Positions 1 through 6,430 of a stretch of 6,899 nt of DNA are shown in pieces. The DNA is taken from contig JBFLVQ010000510.1 of NCBI GenBank assembly GCA_040758525.1, positions 1-6,899 on the forward strand. The letters run 5' to 3'. How positions within the stretch are numbered: position 1 is the stretch's first letter; every line of letters starts with the position of its first letter. This DNA comes from JBFLVQ01 sp040758525. GTDB taxonomy: Bacteria; Acidobacteriota; Blastocatellia; Chloracidobacteriales; JADJPF01. The notes under the pieces are model-generated. The model ran no database searches. It worked only from the letters and a program-made list of their open reading frames with translations, and was not told the DNA's origin. Both the position numbers and the translations under genes were made by a program.

Positions 1-37
1 CCGCTCGACTTATCAAGGCGATTTCAGGAAAATTATA

Positions 38-66
38 TTGAACACAAGCAATGAAATTGATATAAC
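38..66 (+). promoter_or_regulatory. sigma70-type promoter of lon
   Basis: TTGAAC (38-43) is separated by exactly 17 bases from TATAAC (61-66). The first four bases of the -35 and five of six bases of the -10 match the sigma70 consensus. Transcription would start near position 73, giving a leader of roughly 107 nt before lon. No sigma32-like -10 (CCCCAT-T type) is visible. The call rests on motif match and spacing only. Confidence 0.6.
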
Positions 67-76
67 ATCACTCAAG
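56..76. promoter_or_regulatory. HAIR-like (HspR-type) operator overlapping the lon promoter
   Basis: The right half-site ACTCAAG (70-76) matches the HAIR consensus CTTGAGT-N7-ACTCAAG in all seven positions. The left half-site ATTGATA (56-62) keeps the TTGA core, and the spacer is exactly 7 bases (63-69). The element covers the -10 box and the expected transcription start, where a repressor would block initiation. HspR, a MerR-family heat-shock repressor, controls lon in some actinobacteria and deinococci. Its presence in this organism is inferred, not seen. With only one perfect half-site, chance remains possible. Confidence 0.4.
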
Positions 77-142
77 TATTTACCAACAATTTAATGTGAA
101 CATGCGGCCGAGGGCATGCGAACGGAAGGAAATCAGCTGGAA

Positions 143-158
143 TCTTATTAGAATAAGA
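143..158 (+). other. AT-rich perfect inverted repeat in the lon leader
   Basis: TCTTATT (143-149) and AATAAGA (152-158) are perfect reverse complements around a 2-base centre, so the RNA could form a 6-bp hairpin with a UAGA loop. It ends eight bases before the lon Shine-Dalgarno (AGAGAGG, 167-173). It could be a weak leader hairpin or a protein-binding dyad. The stem is all weak pairs apart from one or two, so a role is uncertain. Confidence 0.3.
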
Positions 159-179
159 CAGCAGTAAGAGAGGCAAGAG

Positions 180-2540
180 ATGAATCTGCAAATCAATAGC
201 GCCAAATTCCCAGTGATCCCACTCAAGAACACCGTGGTCTTCCCACACATGGTATTACCGCTCTCAGTTGGGCGGCCACGTTCACTGGCGGCTGCAGAAG
301 CGGCAGCCAGCACAGAAGAGAAGTTAGTAATAGTTGTTACCCAGCGTAATGCTGCCGTAGAAGAACCACAGATGGAAGATCTATTCAATATTGGCACATT
401 AGCTGTAGTAAAGCGTTCTGTACGTCTCAATGAAACAAATGTACAGTTGATCGTACAGGGTTTAGAGCGTGTCGAGCTACTTGATGTAAGACATACCCCA
501 GAGAACTATCTACTTGCTAGCGCACGTACACTTGGTCAGCTCAACGATAGTTCAGCCGAGGCAGAAGCACTACATCGCACTATCAATGATCTGGTGGCAA
601 AAGCATTCTCATTAGTTCAGAACGTACCTGAGGAACTCGCCTCAATGATCATCTCCACTGAAGATCCGGTGAAGTTTGCCTACTTATTAGCAACAATGTT
701 CCATTTGGATCTAGAGAAAGAACAGAAGATACTAGAGGCAAATAGTCGACTAGAGCTACTACGTCTATGCTATCAGTACCTCTCACATGAAATAGAAGTA
801 CTAGAATTACGTCAGAAGATCCAAGGTGAGACACAGGCCGAGATCAATAAAGCGCAACGTGAATATATATTGCGCCAACAGCTTAAACAGATACAGAAGG
901 AGTTGGGTGAAGAAGAGCCTGAGAAGGCCGAGATCGAGATGTTGCGTCAGAAGATAATGGAGGCCAATCTGCCTGAAGCCGTGCTTAAGGATGTTACTCG
1001 CGAGTTAAACCGACTAGAACGGCTGCCCGCCGCAGCGCCTGATTATCAAGTGATACGCACCTATCTTGAGGTAGTAACAGAACTACCTTGGCAGCAGCAG
1101 ACGGAAGATAATCTAGACCTTAAGCATGCACGCCTGATCCTTGAAGAAGATCACTATGGTCTAGAGGATATCAAGGATCGTATTATTGAGCATCTTGCTG
1201 TAATGAAACTCAATCCTACCGCCAAGGCACCCATTCTCTGTTTTGTTGGCCCCCCTGGAGTCGGTAAGACTTCGCTAGGACAGTCAATTGCACGTGCGCT
1301 AGGACGTAAGTTTGAACGTATGAGTCTAGGCGGTATGCATGATGAGGCAGAACTACGTGGTCATCGCCGTACCTATATAGGCTCTATGCCAGGACGTATT
1401 ATTCAGGCAATGCGGCGAGTAGGAGTTAAGAACCCTGTGCTAATGCTTGATGAGGTTGATAAGCTAGGTCGTGACTTTCGTGGTGATCCAGCCGCGGCAT
1501 TGCTTGAAATTCTCGATCCAGCACAGAATAACAGTTTTCGTGATCATTATCTGGATCTACCTTTTGATCTATCTAAAGTCTTCTTTATCTGTACTGCCAA
1601 TTCACTTGAGCCAATACCGGCGCCACTGCTTGATCGTATGGAAGTAATTACATTGAGTGGCTACACAGAGGAAGAGAAGATAGAGATCGCACATCGCTAC
1701 CTGATTCCACGTCAGGTCAAAGAGGCAGGCTTACAGTCCGAGCAGATCGAGTTGCCAATAGAGACATTACGTACTGTGATAAGCCGCTATACACGTGAAT
1801 CGGGAGTACGCCAGCTTGAACGTACATTGGGTCAACTGGCTCGCAAAGTAGCCGTGCAGATTGCCACTGGCGATCTTAGTGGAATGAAGATCTGGCCTGA
1901 GAACTTGAATATACTACTAGGGCCACACAAGTTCTTTCTGGAAGAGATGCGTTCACAACTACCTCCTGGGGTAGCCGTAGGCTTGGCCTGGACACCAGTA
2001 GGTGGCGATGTTCTCTATATCGAAGCGACCCTTTTGCCAGGCGGCAAGGATCTTACCCTCACTGGCCAGTTGGGTGATGTAATGAAAGAGTCGGCGCGTG
2101 CAGCACTAAGCTACCTATGGTCGCATGCTAATCGCTTTGCTCTTGATAAGGAGCTCTTCAAAACTGGTGGTGTACACCTGCATGTGCCAGCCGGTGCGGT
2201 ACCCAAAGATGGTCCTTCTGCAGGTATCACAATGGCTACATCATTAGCATCGCTCTATCTACAGCTTCCTATGCGCTCGGATACAGCGATGACAGGAGAG
2301 ATTACTCTTTCTGGTCTGGTGCTACCTATTGGTGGATTAAAAGAGAAAGCATTGGCGGCACGCCGCGCGGGTTTACGTAGAGTCATTATTCCTAAGGCAA
2401 ATGAGAAGGATCTGGTAAAAATGCCTGAGGAAGTAAAGAAGGATCTAGAGTTCATTCCCGTCGAGCGTATAGAGGAAGTCCTCGCCAATGCCATTCCTGG
2501 ATTTGGCGAACGCTTGGCACAACTTCAGCCCGCTGCCTAA
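180..2540 (+). CDS. lon: ATP-dependent Lon protease (endopeptidase La, S16 family)
   Basis: This is a complete 786-residue cytosolic AAA+ protease, close to the 784 residues of E. coli LonA. It degrades misfolded and regulatory proteins using ATP and works as a hexamer. Domain order is as follows: N-terminal substrate-binding LON domain (about residues 8-205, opening with FPVIPLKNTVVFP); helical, coiled-coil-prone linker (about 205-300); AAA+ module; S16 protease domain (about 590-775). Visible motifs are Walker A GPPGVGKT (357-364), ELRGHRRTYIG (391-401), Walker B LMLDEVDK with D424/E425, sensor-type FICTAN (469-474) and the arginine-finger candidate R486. The Ser-Lys dyad is S680 in KDGPSAG and K723 in GGLKEK, the same 43-residue spacing as S679/K722 of E. 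coli Lon. All catalytic residues are present. The start is supported by AGAGAGG (167-173), six bases upstream. The gene ends with tandem stops TAATAG. It converges on the downstream phosphatase gene and appears to be transcribed alone from its own promoter. Confidence 0.98.
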   Translation: MNLQINSAKFPVIPLKNTVVFPHMVLPLSVGRPRSLAAAEAAASTEEKLVIVVTQRNAAVEEPQMEDLFNIGTLAVVKRSVRLNETNVQLIVQGLERVELLDVRHTPENYLLASARTLGQLNDSSAEAEALHRTINDLVAKAFSLVQNVPEELASMIISTEDPVKFAYLLATMFHLDLEKEQKILEANSRLELLRLCYQYLSHEIEVLELRQKIQGETQAEINKAQREYILRQQLKQIQKELGEEEPEKAEIEMLRQKIMEANLPEAVLKDVTRELNRLERLPAAAPDYQVIRTYLEVVTELPWQQQTEDNLDLKHARLILEEDHYGLEDIKDRIIEHLAVMKLNPTAKAPILCFVGPPGVGKTSLGQSIARALGRKFERMSLGGMHDEAELRGHRRTYIGSMPGRIIQAMRRVGVKNPVLMLDEVDKLGRDFRGDPAAALLEILDPAQNNSFRDHYLDLPFDLSKVFFICTANSLEPIPAPLLDRMEVITLSGYTEEEKIEIAHRYLIPRQVKEAGLQSEQIELPIETLRTVISRYTRESGVRQLERTLGQLARKVAVQIATGDLSGMKIWPENLNILLGPHKFFLEEMRSQLPPGVAVGLAWTPVGGDVLYIEATLLPGGKDLTLTGQLGDVMKESARAALSYLWSHANRFALDKELFKTGGVHLHVPAGAVPKDGPSAGITMATSLASLYLQLPMRSDTAMTGEITLSGLVLPIGGLKEKALAARRAGLRRVIIPKANEKDLVKMPEEVKKDLEFIPVERIEEVLANAIPGFGERLAQLQPAA

Positions 2541-2551
2541 TAGATCGAGCT

Positions 2552-2592
2552 ACAGAGATCGCTAAGAAAAGCTAATTCTTAGTGATCTCTGT
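2552..2592. terminator. Long hairpin between convergent lon and phosphatase genes (likely bidirectional terminator)
   Basis: Arms 2552-2568 and 2576-2592 pair over 17 positions, 16 Watson-Crick plus one G-T (61/83), around a 7-base loop. The hairpin begins 11 bases after the lon stop codon. It lies just past the stop of the minus-strand gene, so it can serve both transcripts. Neither side has a clear run of T, so it may act as an RNA 3'-end stabiliser or need Rho rather than being a classic intrinsic terminator. Confidence 0.6.
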
Positions 2593-2603
2593 GAGCACAA
2601 ATT

Positions 2604-4283
2604 CTATTGTAGCGCTTCGCTTAACACCCGACCGACCGAGCCACTAGGTGGTTCGATATTAAGTAGTGTCGCCAGTGTAGGAGCAATATCGGTCGGGCTA
2701 CAAGGAGCATGATAAACTCCTGGCCTTATCCCAGGCCCACTTATCATTATTGGCACATGTGTATCATAGTGGTAAGGCGTACCATGTGCTGTGCCTGCCA
2801 ATTCATCCTTATCCTCAGCAATCAATACAAAAGGTTCTACTAGCAAAAAAACATTGCCGCTACGCTGGGCATGAAAGCCCGTCATTACCCGTCGAGCAAT
2901 TTCAGTATTGGGTAACTGGCCTGCTAACAGTTGTGTGCGAGTAAAGTAGGTCGCGATACCAGCGGTTTTAAGGGCTTCGTGCCCCGCCAATTCTTCTGCC
3001 TGTGTAATGTTAATTCCCTTCTCTGTTAATAGCTTCTCATTTAGATAGAATTGATGATTGATAAGTGCAAGGATGTAATTGCCTTCACCATAACGTGCAT
3101 CCAGTGCGGCTTCTACACGTTCGCGCAGTTCACTGCCGATAATGCGCATCCCGCCCATTTTATGCATCTTGGCATAACCAGGAATGGGCGCTACGCCGTG
3201 ATCAGCAGTAAGCGCGATAAGCATATTATCAAGCCCTACGCGGCGATCTAGCGCATCTAAAAACTGTGCCAGTGTTTCGTCCAGCCGTACAATAATATCC
3301 TCTATCTCCTGACTGTAAGGACCAAATTTGTGACCTGCTAGATCAGGTGCCGAGAAGCTAATCGCGAGTAGATCTGTATATTCATCTCGACCTAATTGCT
3401 CCTGTTCAACAGCAGTAAGTGAAAACTGTGCAAGAAAGTCATTGGCAAATGGTGTACCTTTGAATTGTTCATAATAGGCCGGGCTAATGGTGTCATGATT
3501 GCCATTGATAAGATGGGGAAAGCTTGCTGTATTACCATCCCAAGGATCTTCGTAAGAGGCATCATCACGATCTGAGATTGAGTAAGCAATTTCTGGTAGT
3601 TTTCGCTCCCAGCGTCGCTGGAAATATTGATCAGCAAGTCTCTGCTCGTTAAAGCGTATCACCCAATCAGGTAATTTCTCCAGAAAATGGCTGCTCGTCA
3701 CCATATTGCCATTGTTTATGTCAAGCCAATAACCAGCCGAGCCACGCCGGCCAGCCGTAATTACTGCAGAACGGTCCTTCAATGAGATACCAATAGACTT
3801 GGATTGGAAATTATTACTGAGACGTAATTGGTCGCCTAAAGTCGTGCTTAGCAATTGTGCAGGTGAGGCTGCTGTCTGTGTACCCACTCCTTGCACCTGT
3901 CGATCAGAGACAGCCGAACGCAATCGATCTATTTCACGATCATACCAATAGTTACCAATTACTCCATGAATGGCCGGTATCGAGCCAGAAACAATGGTAG
4001 TATGGCCAACAGCCGTAAGCGTATTCGCATAAGGATAATTGGCATTGGTAAAATAGGCGCTACGTGCCTGCAAGCGTTTGAAGCCACGCGCACCAAATAG
4101 ATGATTAAACCGCGTTAGGTAATCAGCACGGAATTGATCAATGACTATCAATAATACCAGTTTTGGCGCTTTAGGGTTGGCTGTAGGTGCACGTCGCTGG
4201 ACCTGTGCAGCCGCGAAAGGATCCGTTAGCGTCAGACAGGCTAACACAAGCACGATCAGCCACTGCGAAAAACGAGTTTTCAT
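2604..4283 (-). CDS. Secreted PafA-type alkaline phosphatase (alkaline phosphatase superfamily)
   Basis: This 559-residue exported phosphatase is predicted to hydrolyse phosphate monoesters in the periplasm or outside the cell using two Zn ions and a threonine nucleophile. Numbered from ATG 4283, it resembles flavobacterial PafA as I remember that sequence. Metal site: D49 (VIDQ). Nucleophile: T90 in TAVGHTT. N111 lies in GNYW, 21 residues on, the same spacing as PafA T79/N100. K169 and R171 lie in SLKDRS, matching PafA K162/R164, which mark monoesterases rather than diesterases. Further metal ligands are D314/H318 (PDLAGH), D361/H362 (TADHG) and a His in GTAHG (H500). The C-terminus has the typical PTDIAPTLATLL and PSGSVGR segments. 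MKTRFSQWLIVLVLAC followed by AAA-Q (26/27) is a Sec signal. C16 leaves a weak lipoprotein alternative. ATG 4283 is preferred because it gives a compact signal peptide; an in-frame TTG at 4325 would add 14 residues. Neither start has a good Shine-Dalgarno. The gene is transcribed divergently from the nucleotidase operon, which fits a shared phosphate-salvage role. Confidence 0.9.
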   Translation of the reverse strand: MKTRFSQWLIVLVLACLTLTDPFAAAQVQRRAPTANPKAPKLVLLIVIDQFRADYLTRFNHLFGARGFKRLQARSAYFTNANYPYANTLTAVGHTTIVSGSIPAIHGVIGNYWYDREIDRLRSAVSDRQVQGVGTQTAASPAQLLSTTLGDQLRLSNNFQSKSIGISLKDRSAVITAGRRGSAGYWLDINNGNMVTSSHFLEKLPDWVIRFNEQRLADQYFQRRWERKLPEIAYSISDRDDASYEDPWDGNTASFPHLINGNHDTISPAYYEQFKGTPFANDFLAQFSLTAVEQEQLGRDEYTDLLAISFSAPDLAGHKFGPYSQEIEDIIVRLDETLAQFLDALDRRVGLDNMLIALTADHGVAPIPGYAKMHKMGGMRIIGSELRERVEAALDARYGEGNYILALINHQFYLNEKLLTEKGINITQAEELAGHEALKTAGIATYFTRTQLLAGQLPNTEIARRVMTGFHAQRSGNVFLLVEPFVLIAEDKDELAGTAHGTPYHYDTHVPIMISGPGIRPGVYHAPCSPTDIAPTLATLLNIEPPSGSVGRVLSEALQ

Positions 4284-4290
4284 ATAATAT

Positions 4291-4313
4291 AAAAAGGCGC
4301 GTAGAGATGCGCC
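4291..4313 (-). promoter_or_regulatory. Terminator-like hairpin plus T5 directly before the phosphatase start codon
   Basis: Read on the minus strand, GGCGC (4313-4309), an 8-base loop and GCGCC (4300-4296) form a perfect 5-bp GC stem. It is followed at once by TTTTT (4295-4291), and the ATG begins only seven bases later (4283). This is the shape of an intrinsic terminator or attenuator in the 5' leader. The stem is short, so it could also be chance, or coding sequence if the upstream TTG start is used. Confidence 0.35.
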
Positions 4314-4408
4314 GGGAAAGTTCAAGATAAGCCAAATAGAATGCTATTGTACTACATTGAGCAAGTGGACGGCTGCACTACCTAGCAGATTTGTACATAC
4401 TCAGGGAA

Positions 4409-4424
4409 CAGGCTTACCAGCCTG
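4409..4424. promoter_or_regulatory. Inverted repeat in the divergent intergenic region (possible operator)
   Basis: CAGGCT (4409-4414) and AGCCTG (4419-4424) are perfect inverted arms around TACC. The dyad lies immediately upstream of the candidate -35 TTGACT (4427-4432) of the nucleotidase operon and between two divergent phosphatase genes. That is a natural place for a shared regulator. No recognisable Pho-box repeat was found nearby, so the regulator cannot be named. Confidence 0.3.
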
Positions 4425-4426
4425 CC

Positions 4427-4455
4427 TTGACTTGCGTGTTAAGCTTGAATAACGT
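4427..4455 (+). promoter_or_regulatory. Candidate promoter of the split-nucleotidase operon
   Basis: TTGACT (4427-4432) matches the -35 consensus at five of six positions. Seventeen bases later, TAACGT (4450-4455) is only a weak -10 (three of six). A good -35 with a poor -10 is typical of activator-dependent promoters, but this is suggestive only. For the opposite strand I saw only a -10-like TACAAT (4351-4346) with no convincing -35. Confidence 0.3.
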
Positions 4456-4502
4456 CTACTACTGATTACGAGACTTCTGAAATGGTCTGAGGTTGTCATT
4501 CA

Positions 4503-5303
4503 ATGAGTGAATCACCAAGGTCTCTACATCAGCTCCAGAATACACTGGCTGCTCTCTTTCTCCTGCTCGTCTTTGCTATTGCTGTATCAGCACAGCAAGC
4601 CGCCCCTGCTCCTATAACATCACGCGGTTATGAGACACGTGTTCGTCAAGAACCTATTGATAATAAGATTGCCGATGATAAAGGCGTAGCAGCAATGATT
4701 GTACCCTATGCGGCAGAATTGAAAGATAAGCTCAATACTGTGATTGGCCATACTGCTAAGATTATCAACAAAGAAGGCCCTGCCGCAGGCGCACTAGGAC
4801 GATTGGTTGCTGAAATCATAAGACAGACAGCAGCAGACAAGACTGGGCGCAAAATTGACATTGCCCTTATGAATAATGGCGGACTACGTGCTGAAATTCC
4901 TGCTGGCCAGATTACCATAGGCACAATCTATCAGTTGATGCCCTTTGATAATAATGTTGCGATCTTTGAATTAACTGGCGCAGATCTACAAGAACTTTTC
5001 CAAGCAATGGCTGGCAATATTGTCGGTTATGGCAATGCTGTGATTGGTCCGCAATTAGTCTATCGTGAAGGAAAACTGATCAGCGCCAAAATCAATGAGC
5101 AACCCATAGATCCACGTGCCACCTATACCATTGCTACGATCGATTATCTCTATCAGCGAGAAGAACCGGTACTGGCAAGAGGAAAGAACTTCCTCTCCAC
5201 TGGTGTGCTACTACGTGATGCCATTATCAATTACATTCGCGCCCAACAGGAAGCCGGTCGGCCATTGCAGCCACCTGCAACCGTTTGGGTGACAGTGGAA
5301 TGA
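4503..5303 (+). CDS. 5'-nucleotidase C-terminal (substrate-specificity) domain protein, Sec-exported
   Basis: This 266-residue protein consists of a Sec signal peptide (hydrophobic stretch about 14-28, cleavage likely after VSA30) followed by a lone 5_nucleotid_C domain (about 65-260). In UshA-type enzymes this domain binds the nucleotide and supplies specificity, while the metal site lies in a separate metallophosphatase domain. Recognisable features are the substrate-binding NNGGLR motif (124-129), MPFDNN (146-151) with the aromatic that would stack on the base, and YTIATIDYL (208-216). The usual GGDG loop after the last segment is missing; QREEPVLARG (218-227) stands there instead. No metal-site residues are present, so it should be inactive alone. 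Its partner is almost certainly the gene starting 11 bases after its stop, making a two-gene operon in reversed domain order. ATG 4503 has a modest TGAGG (4488-4492) ten bases upstream. Confidence 0.85.
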   Translation: MSESPRSLHQLQNTLAALFLLLVFAIAVSAQQAAPAPITSRGYETRVRQEPIDNKIADDKGVAAMIVPYAAELKDKLNTVIGHTAKIINKEGPAAGALGRLVAEIIRQTAADKTGRKIDIALMNNGGLRAEIPAGQITIGTIYQLMPFDNNVAIFELTGADLQELFQAMAGNIVGYGNAVIGPQLVYREGKLISAKINEQPIDPRATYTIATIDYLYQREEPVLARGKNFLSTGVLLRDAIINYIRAQQEAGRPLQPPATVWVTVE

Positions 5304-5314
5304 AGGGAGAATTT

Positions 5315-6244
5315 ATGGACGAGAGGGGGCGCAGAGAATTTGTCAAGGCTTTGCTGATGAGCGCGCTCGGTGTTGCTGCCAGTCCCTTGCTACCGACAAT
5401 TAATGCGGCTGCCAACACTGTCACTATTACGGTTCTACATACCAACGATACACATTCACAGATAGATCCCTTTCCTGCTGGAACACGCAATGAAGGTATG
5501 GGTGGAGTTGCGCGGCGAGCTACCTTAGTGCGCCGTGTGCGCGCGGAGAATCCTTATACCCTGTTGCTAGATGCTGGTGATATGTTCTCTGGCACGCCTT
5601 ACTTTAATTTCTTTCATGGCGAAGTCGAGATCAAATCTATGTCTGCAATCGGTTATGATGTTGTCACGCTCGGCAATCATGATTTTGATGATGGGGTAGA
5701 GAGTCTGGTACGTGCGCTCAAGCATGCAAGTTTTGAGGTTGTTTCCGCAAACTATGAGGTTGCCCCTACTTCTTCACTTAAGCCTTTCGTTAAGCCATAC
5801 GTTGTGCGTACGCTAGCCGGTATACGTATTGGGATCTTTGGTATGGGAATAGATCTAAGTAAATTAGTATTGCCCAAATTGCATCAGGGTGTGGTCTATC
5901 GTGAACCATTAGAATCTGCTCGTAACACAGTAGCGAAACTACGTGGTGAAGAGAAGGTTGATCTAGTTATTTGTATCTCACATCTAGGCCATTTTTATAA
6001 ATCTGAACCAGAGCGAATCTGCGATGTCCTATTAGCCAAATCAATACCTGAGATCGATTTTATTGTCGGTGGGCACACTCATACCTTTATGAAGGAGCCG
6101 GAAATAATCAAACATGCAAATGGCCGACAAACATTGATCTTCCAGGTAGGTTATGGTGGCATTAATGTGGGCCGTGTAGACTTTACTTTCACTGCCAACA
6201 AGCTGGTAGGTTGGCATGGTAGTCTACTAGACAAAACTGTCTAA
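5315..6244 (+). CDS. Tat-exported metallophosphatase (5'-nucleotidase N-terminal catalytic domain)
   Basis: This is a 309-residue calcineurin-like phosphoesterase matching the catalytic half of UshA-type 5'-nucleotidases. The two-metal site is complete: D45/H47 in HTNDTHS, D89 in DAGD, N121/H122/D123 in GNHDFDDG, H223 in SHLGH, and H254/H256 in GGHTHTF. The N-terminus GRREFVK (5-11) is a twin-arginine motif followed by a hydrophobic stretch and NAAA (30-33), pointing to export already folded and metal-loaded. It ends after the catalytic domain with no C-terminal nucleotide-binding domain. The gene before it supplies that domain. ATG 5315 is chosen because AAGGGAGA (5303-5310) is well placed and the Tat motif then sits near the N-terminus. 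Alternatives are ATG 5300, overlapping the upstream stop as ATGA, or TTG 5285; both lack a good Shine-Dalgarno. Likely substrates are nucleotides or related phosphate esters, but specificity cannot be read from the sequence. Confidence 0.9.
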   Translation: MDERGRREFVKALLMSALGVAASPLLPTINAAANTVTITVLHTNDTHSQIDPFPAGTRNEGMGGVARRATLVRRVRAENPYTLLLDAGDMFSGTPYFNFFHGEVEIKSMSAIGYDVVTLGNHDFDDGVESLVRALKHASFEVVSANYEVAPTSSLKPFVKPYVVRTLAGIRIGIFGMGIDLSKLVLPKLHQGVVYREPLESARNTVAKLRGEEKVDLVICISHLGHFYKSEPERICDVLLAKSIPEIDFIVGGHTHTFMKEPEIIKHANGRQTLIFQVGYGGINVGRVDFTFTANKLVGWHGSLLDKTV

Positions 6245-6245
6245 A

Positions 6246-6273
6246 TTGACCCTATTAACAGTAATATTATAAT
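6246..6273 (+). promoter_or_regulatory. Near-consensus sigma70 promoter with no downstream gene on its strand
   Basis: TTGACC (6246-6251, five of six) is followed after 16 bases by a perfect TATAAT (6268-6273). It begins one base after the metallophosphatase stop codon (6242-6244) and is the best promoter match in the window. Transcription would start near 6280. No convincing coding region follows on this strand before the terminator at 6342-6372. Confidence 0.6.
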
Positions 6274-6279
6274 GGAAAA

Positions 6280-6379
6280 AGTTTGGCACAAATTATCAGC
6301 CATTCATACCATTATTCATCCTTGTTAGATTACCCAGCAATATAGGGCTAGCAGTTATCAAGCTAGCCCTATTTGTATT
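6280..6379 (+). ncRNA. Candidate small RNA of about 100 nt
   Basis: The unit is defined by a near-consensus promoter (6246-6273) and an 11-bp terminator hairpin (6342-6372) with a T-rich tail. The interval between them lacks a plausible ORF. The longest reading frame starts with an ATG inside the -10 box (6272), has no Shine-Dalgarno and encodes only 18 residues. The first 60 nt are AT-rich and unstructured by eye, which suits base-pairing, and the 3' hairpin would protect the RNA. I do not recognise it as a known family. The 5' end is estimated from the promoter and the 3' end from the hairpin. The terminator could instead simply serve the upstream operon. Confidence 0.4.
6342..6379 (+). terminator. 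Intrinsic terminator, possibly bidirectional
   Basis: ATAGGGCTAGC (6342-6352) and GCTAGCCCTAT (6362-6372) form a perfect 11-bp stem with a 9-base loop, followed on the plus strand by TTTGTATT. It lies about 100 bases after the nucleotidase operon and about 60 bases beyond the stop of the minus-strand gene, so it separates convergent units. The minus-strand side has a poorer T-tract. Confidence 0.75.
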
Positions 6380-6430
6380 ATCGAATGCAAATGGCCGATC
6401 TATTTACACGCGATATGATAGGAATGGCAC

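Noticed and set aside
101..120. Direct repeat of CATGCG (101-106 and 115-120) in the lon leader
   Set aside because: Six bases is short enough to occur by chance, and no second pair or known operator pattern supports it.
1..179. CIRCE element or sigma32-type promoter upstream of lon
   Set aside because: No TTAGCACTC-N9-GAGTGCTAA-like repeat and no sigma32-like -10 could be found; the sigma70 promoter with a HAIR-like site fits better.
80..430. 116-codon minus-strand frame overlapping the lon start and promoter
   Set aside because: It is antisense to well-conserved lon coding sequence, has no recognisable domain, and is a shadow frame.
4284..4325. TTG start at 4325 extending the phosphatase by 14 residues
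   Set aside because: The extension lengthens the region before the signal peptide without a Shine-Dalgarno, and would place the GC hairpin in coding sequence. ATG 4283 gives a normal signal peptide.
4326..4502. Pho box in the divergent intergenic region
   Set aside because: No direct repeats resembling the enterobacterial or Bacillus Pho-box patterns could be found on either strand.
6272..6328. 18-codon ORF starting MEKVWHK within the candidate sRNA
   Set aside because: Its ATG lies inside the -10 box, so it would precede the predicted transcript start, and no ribosome-binding site is present.
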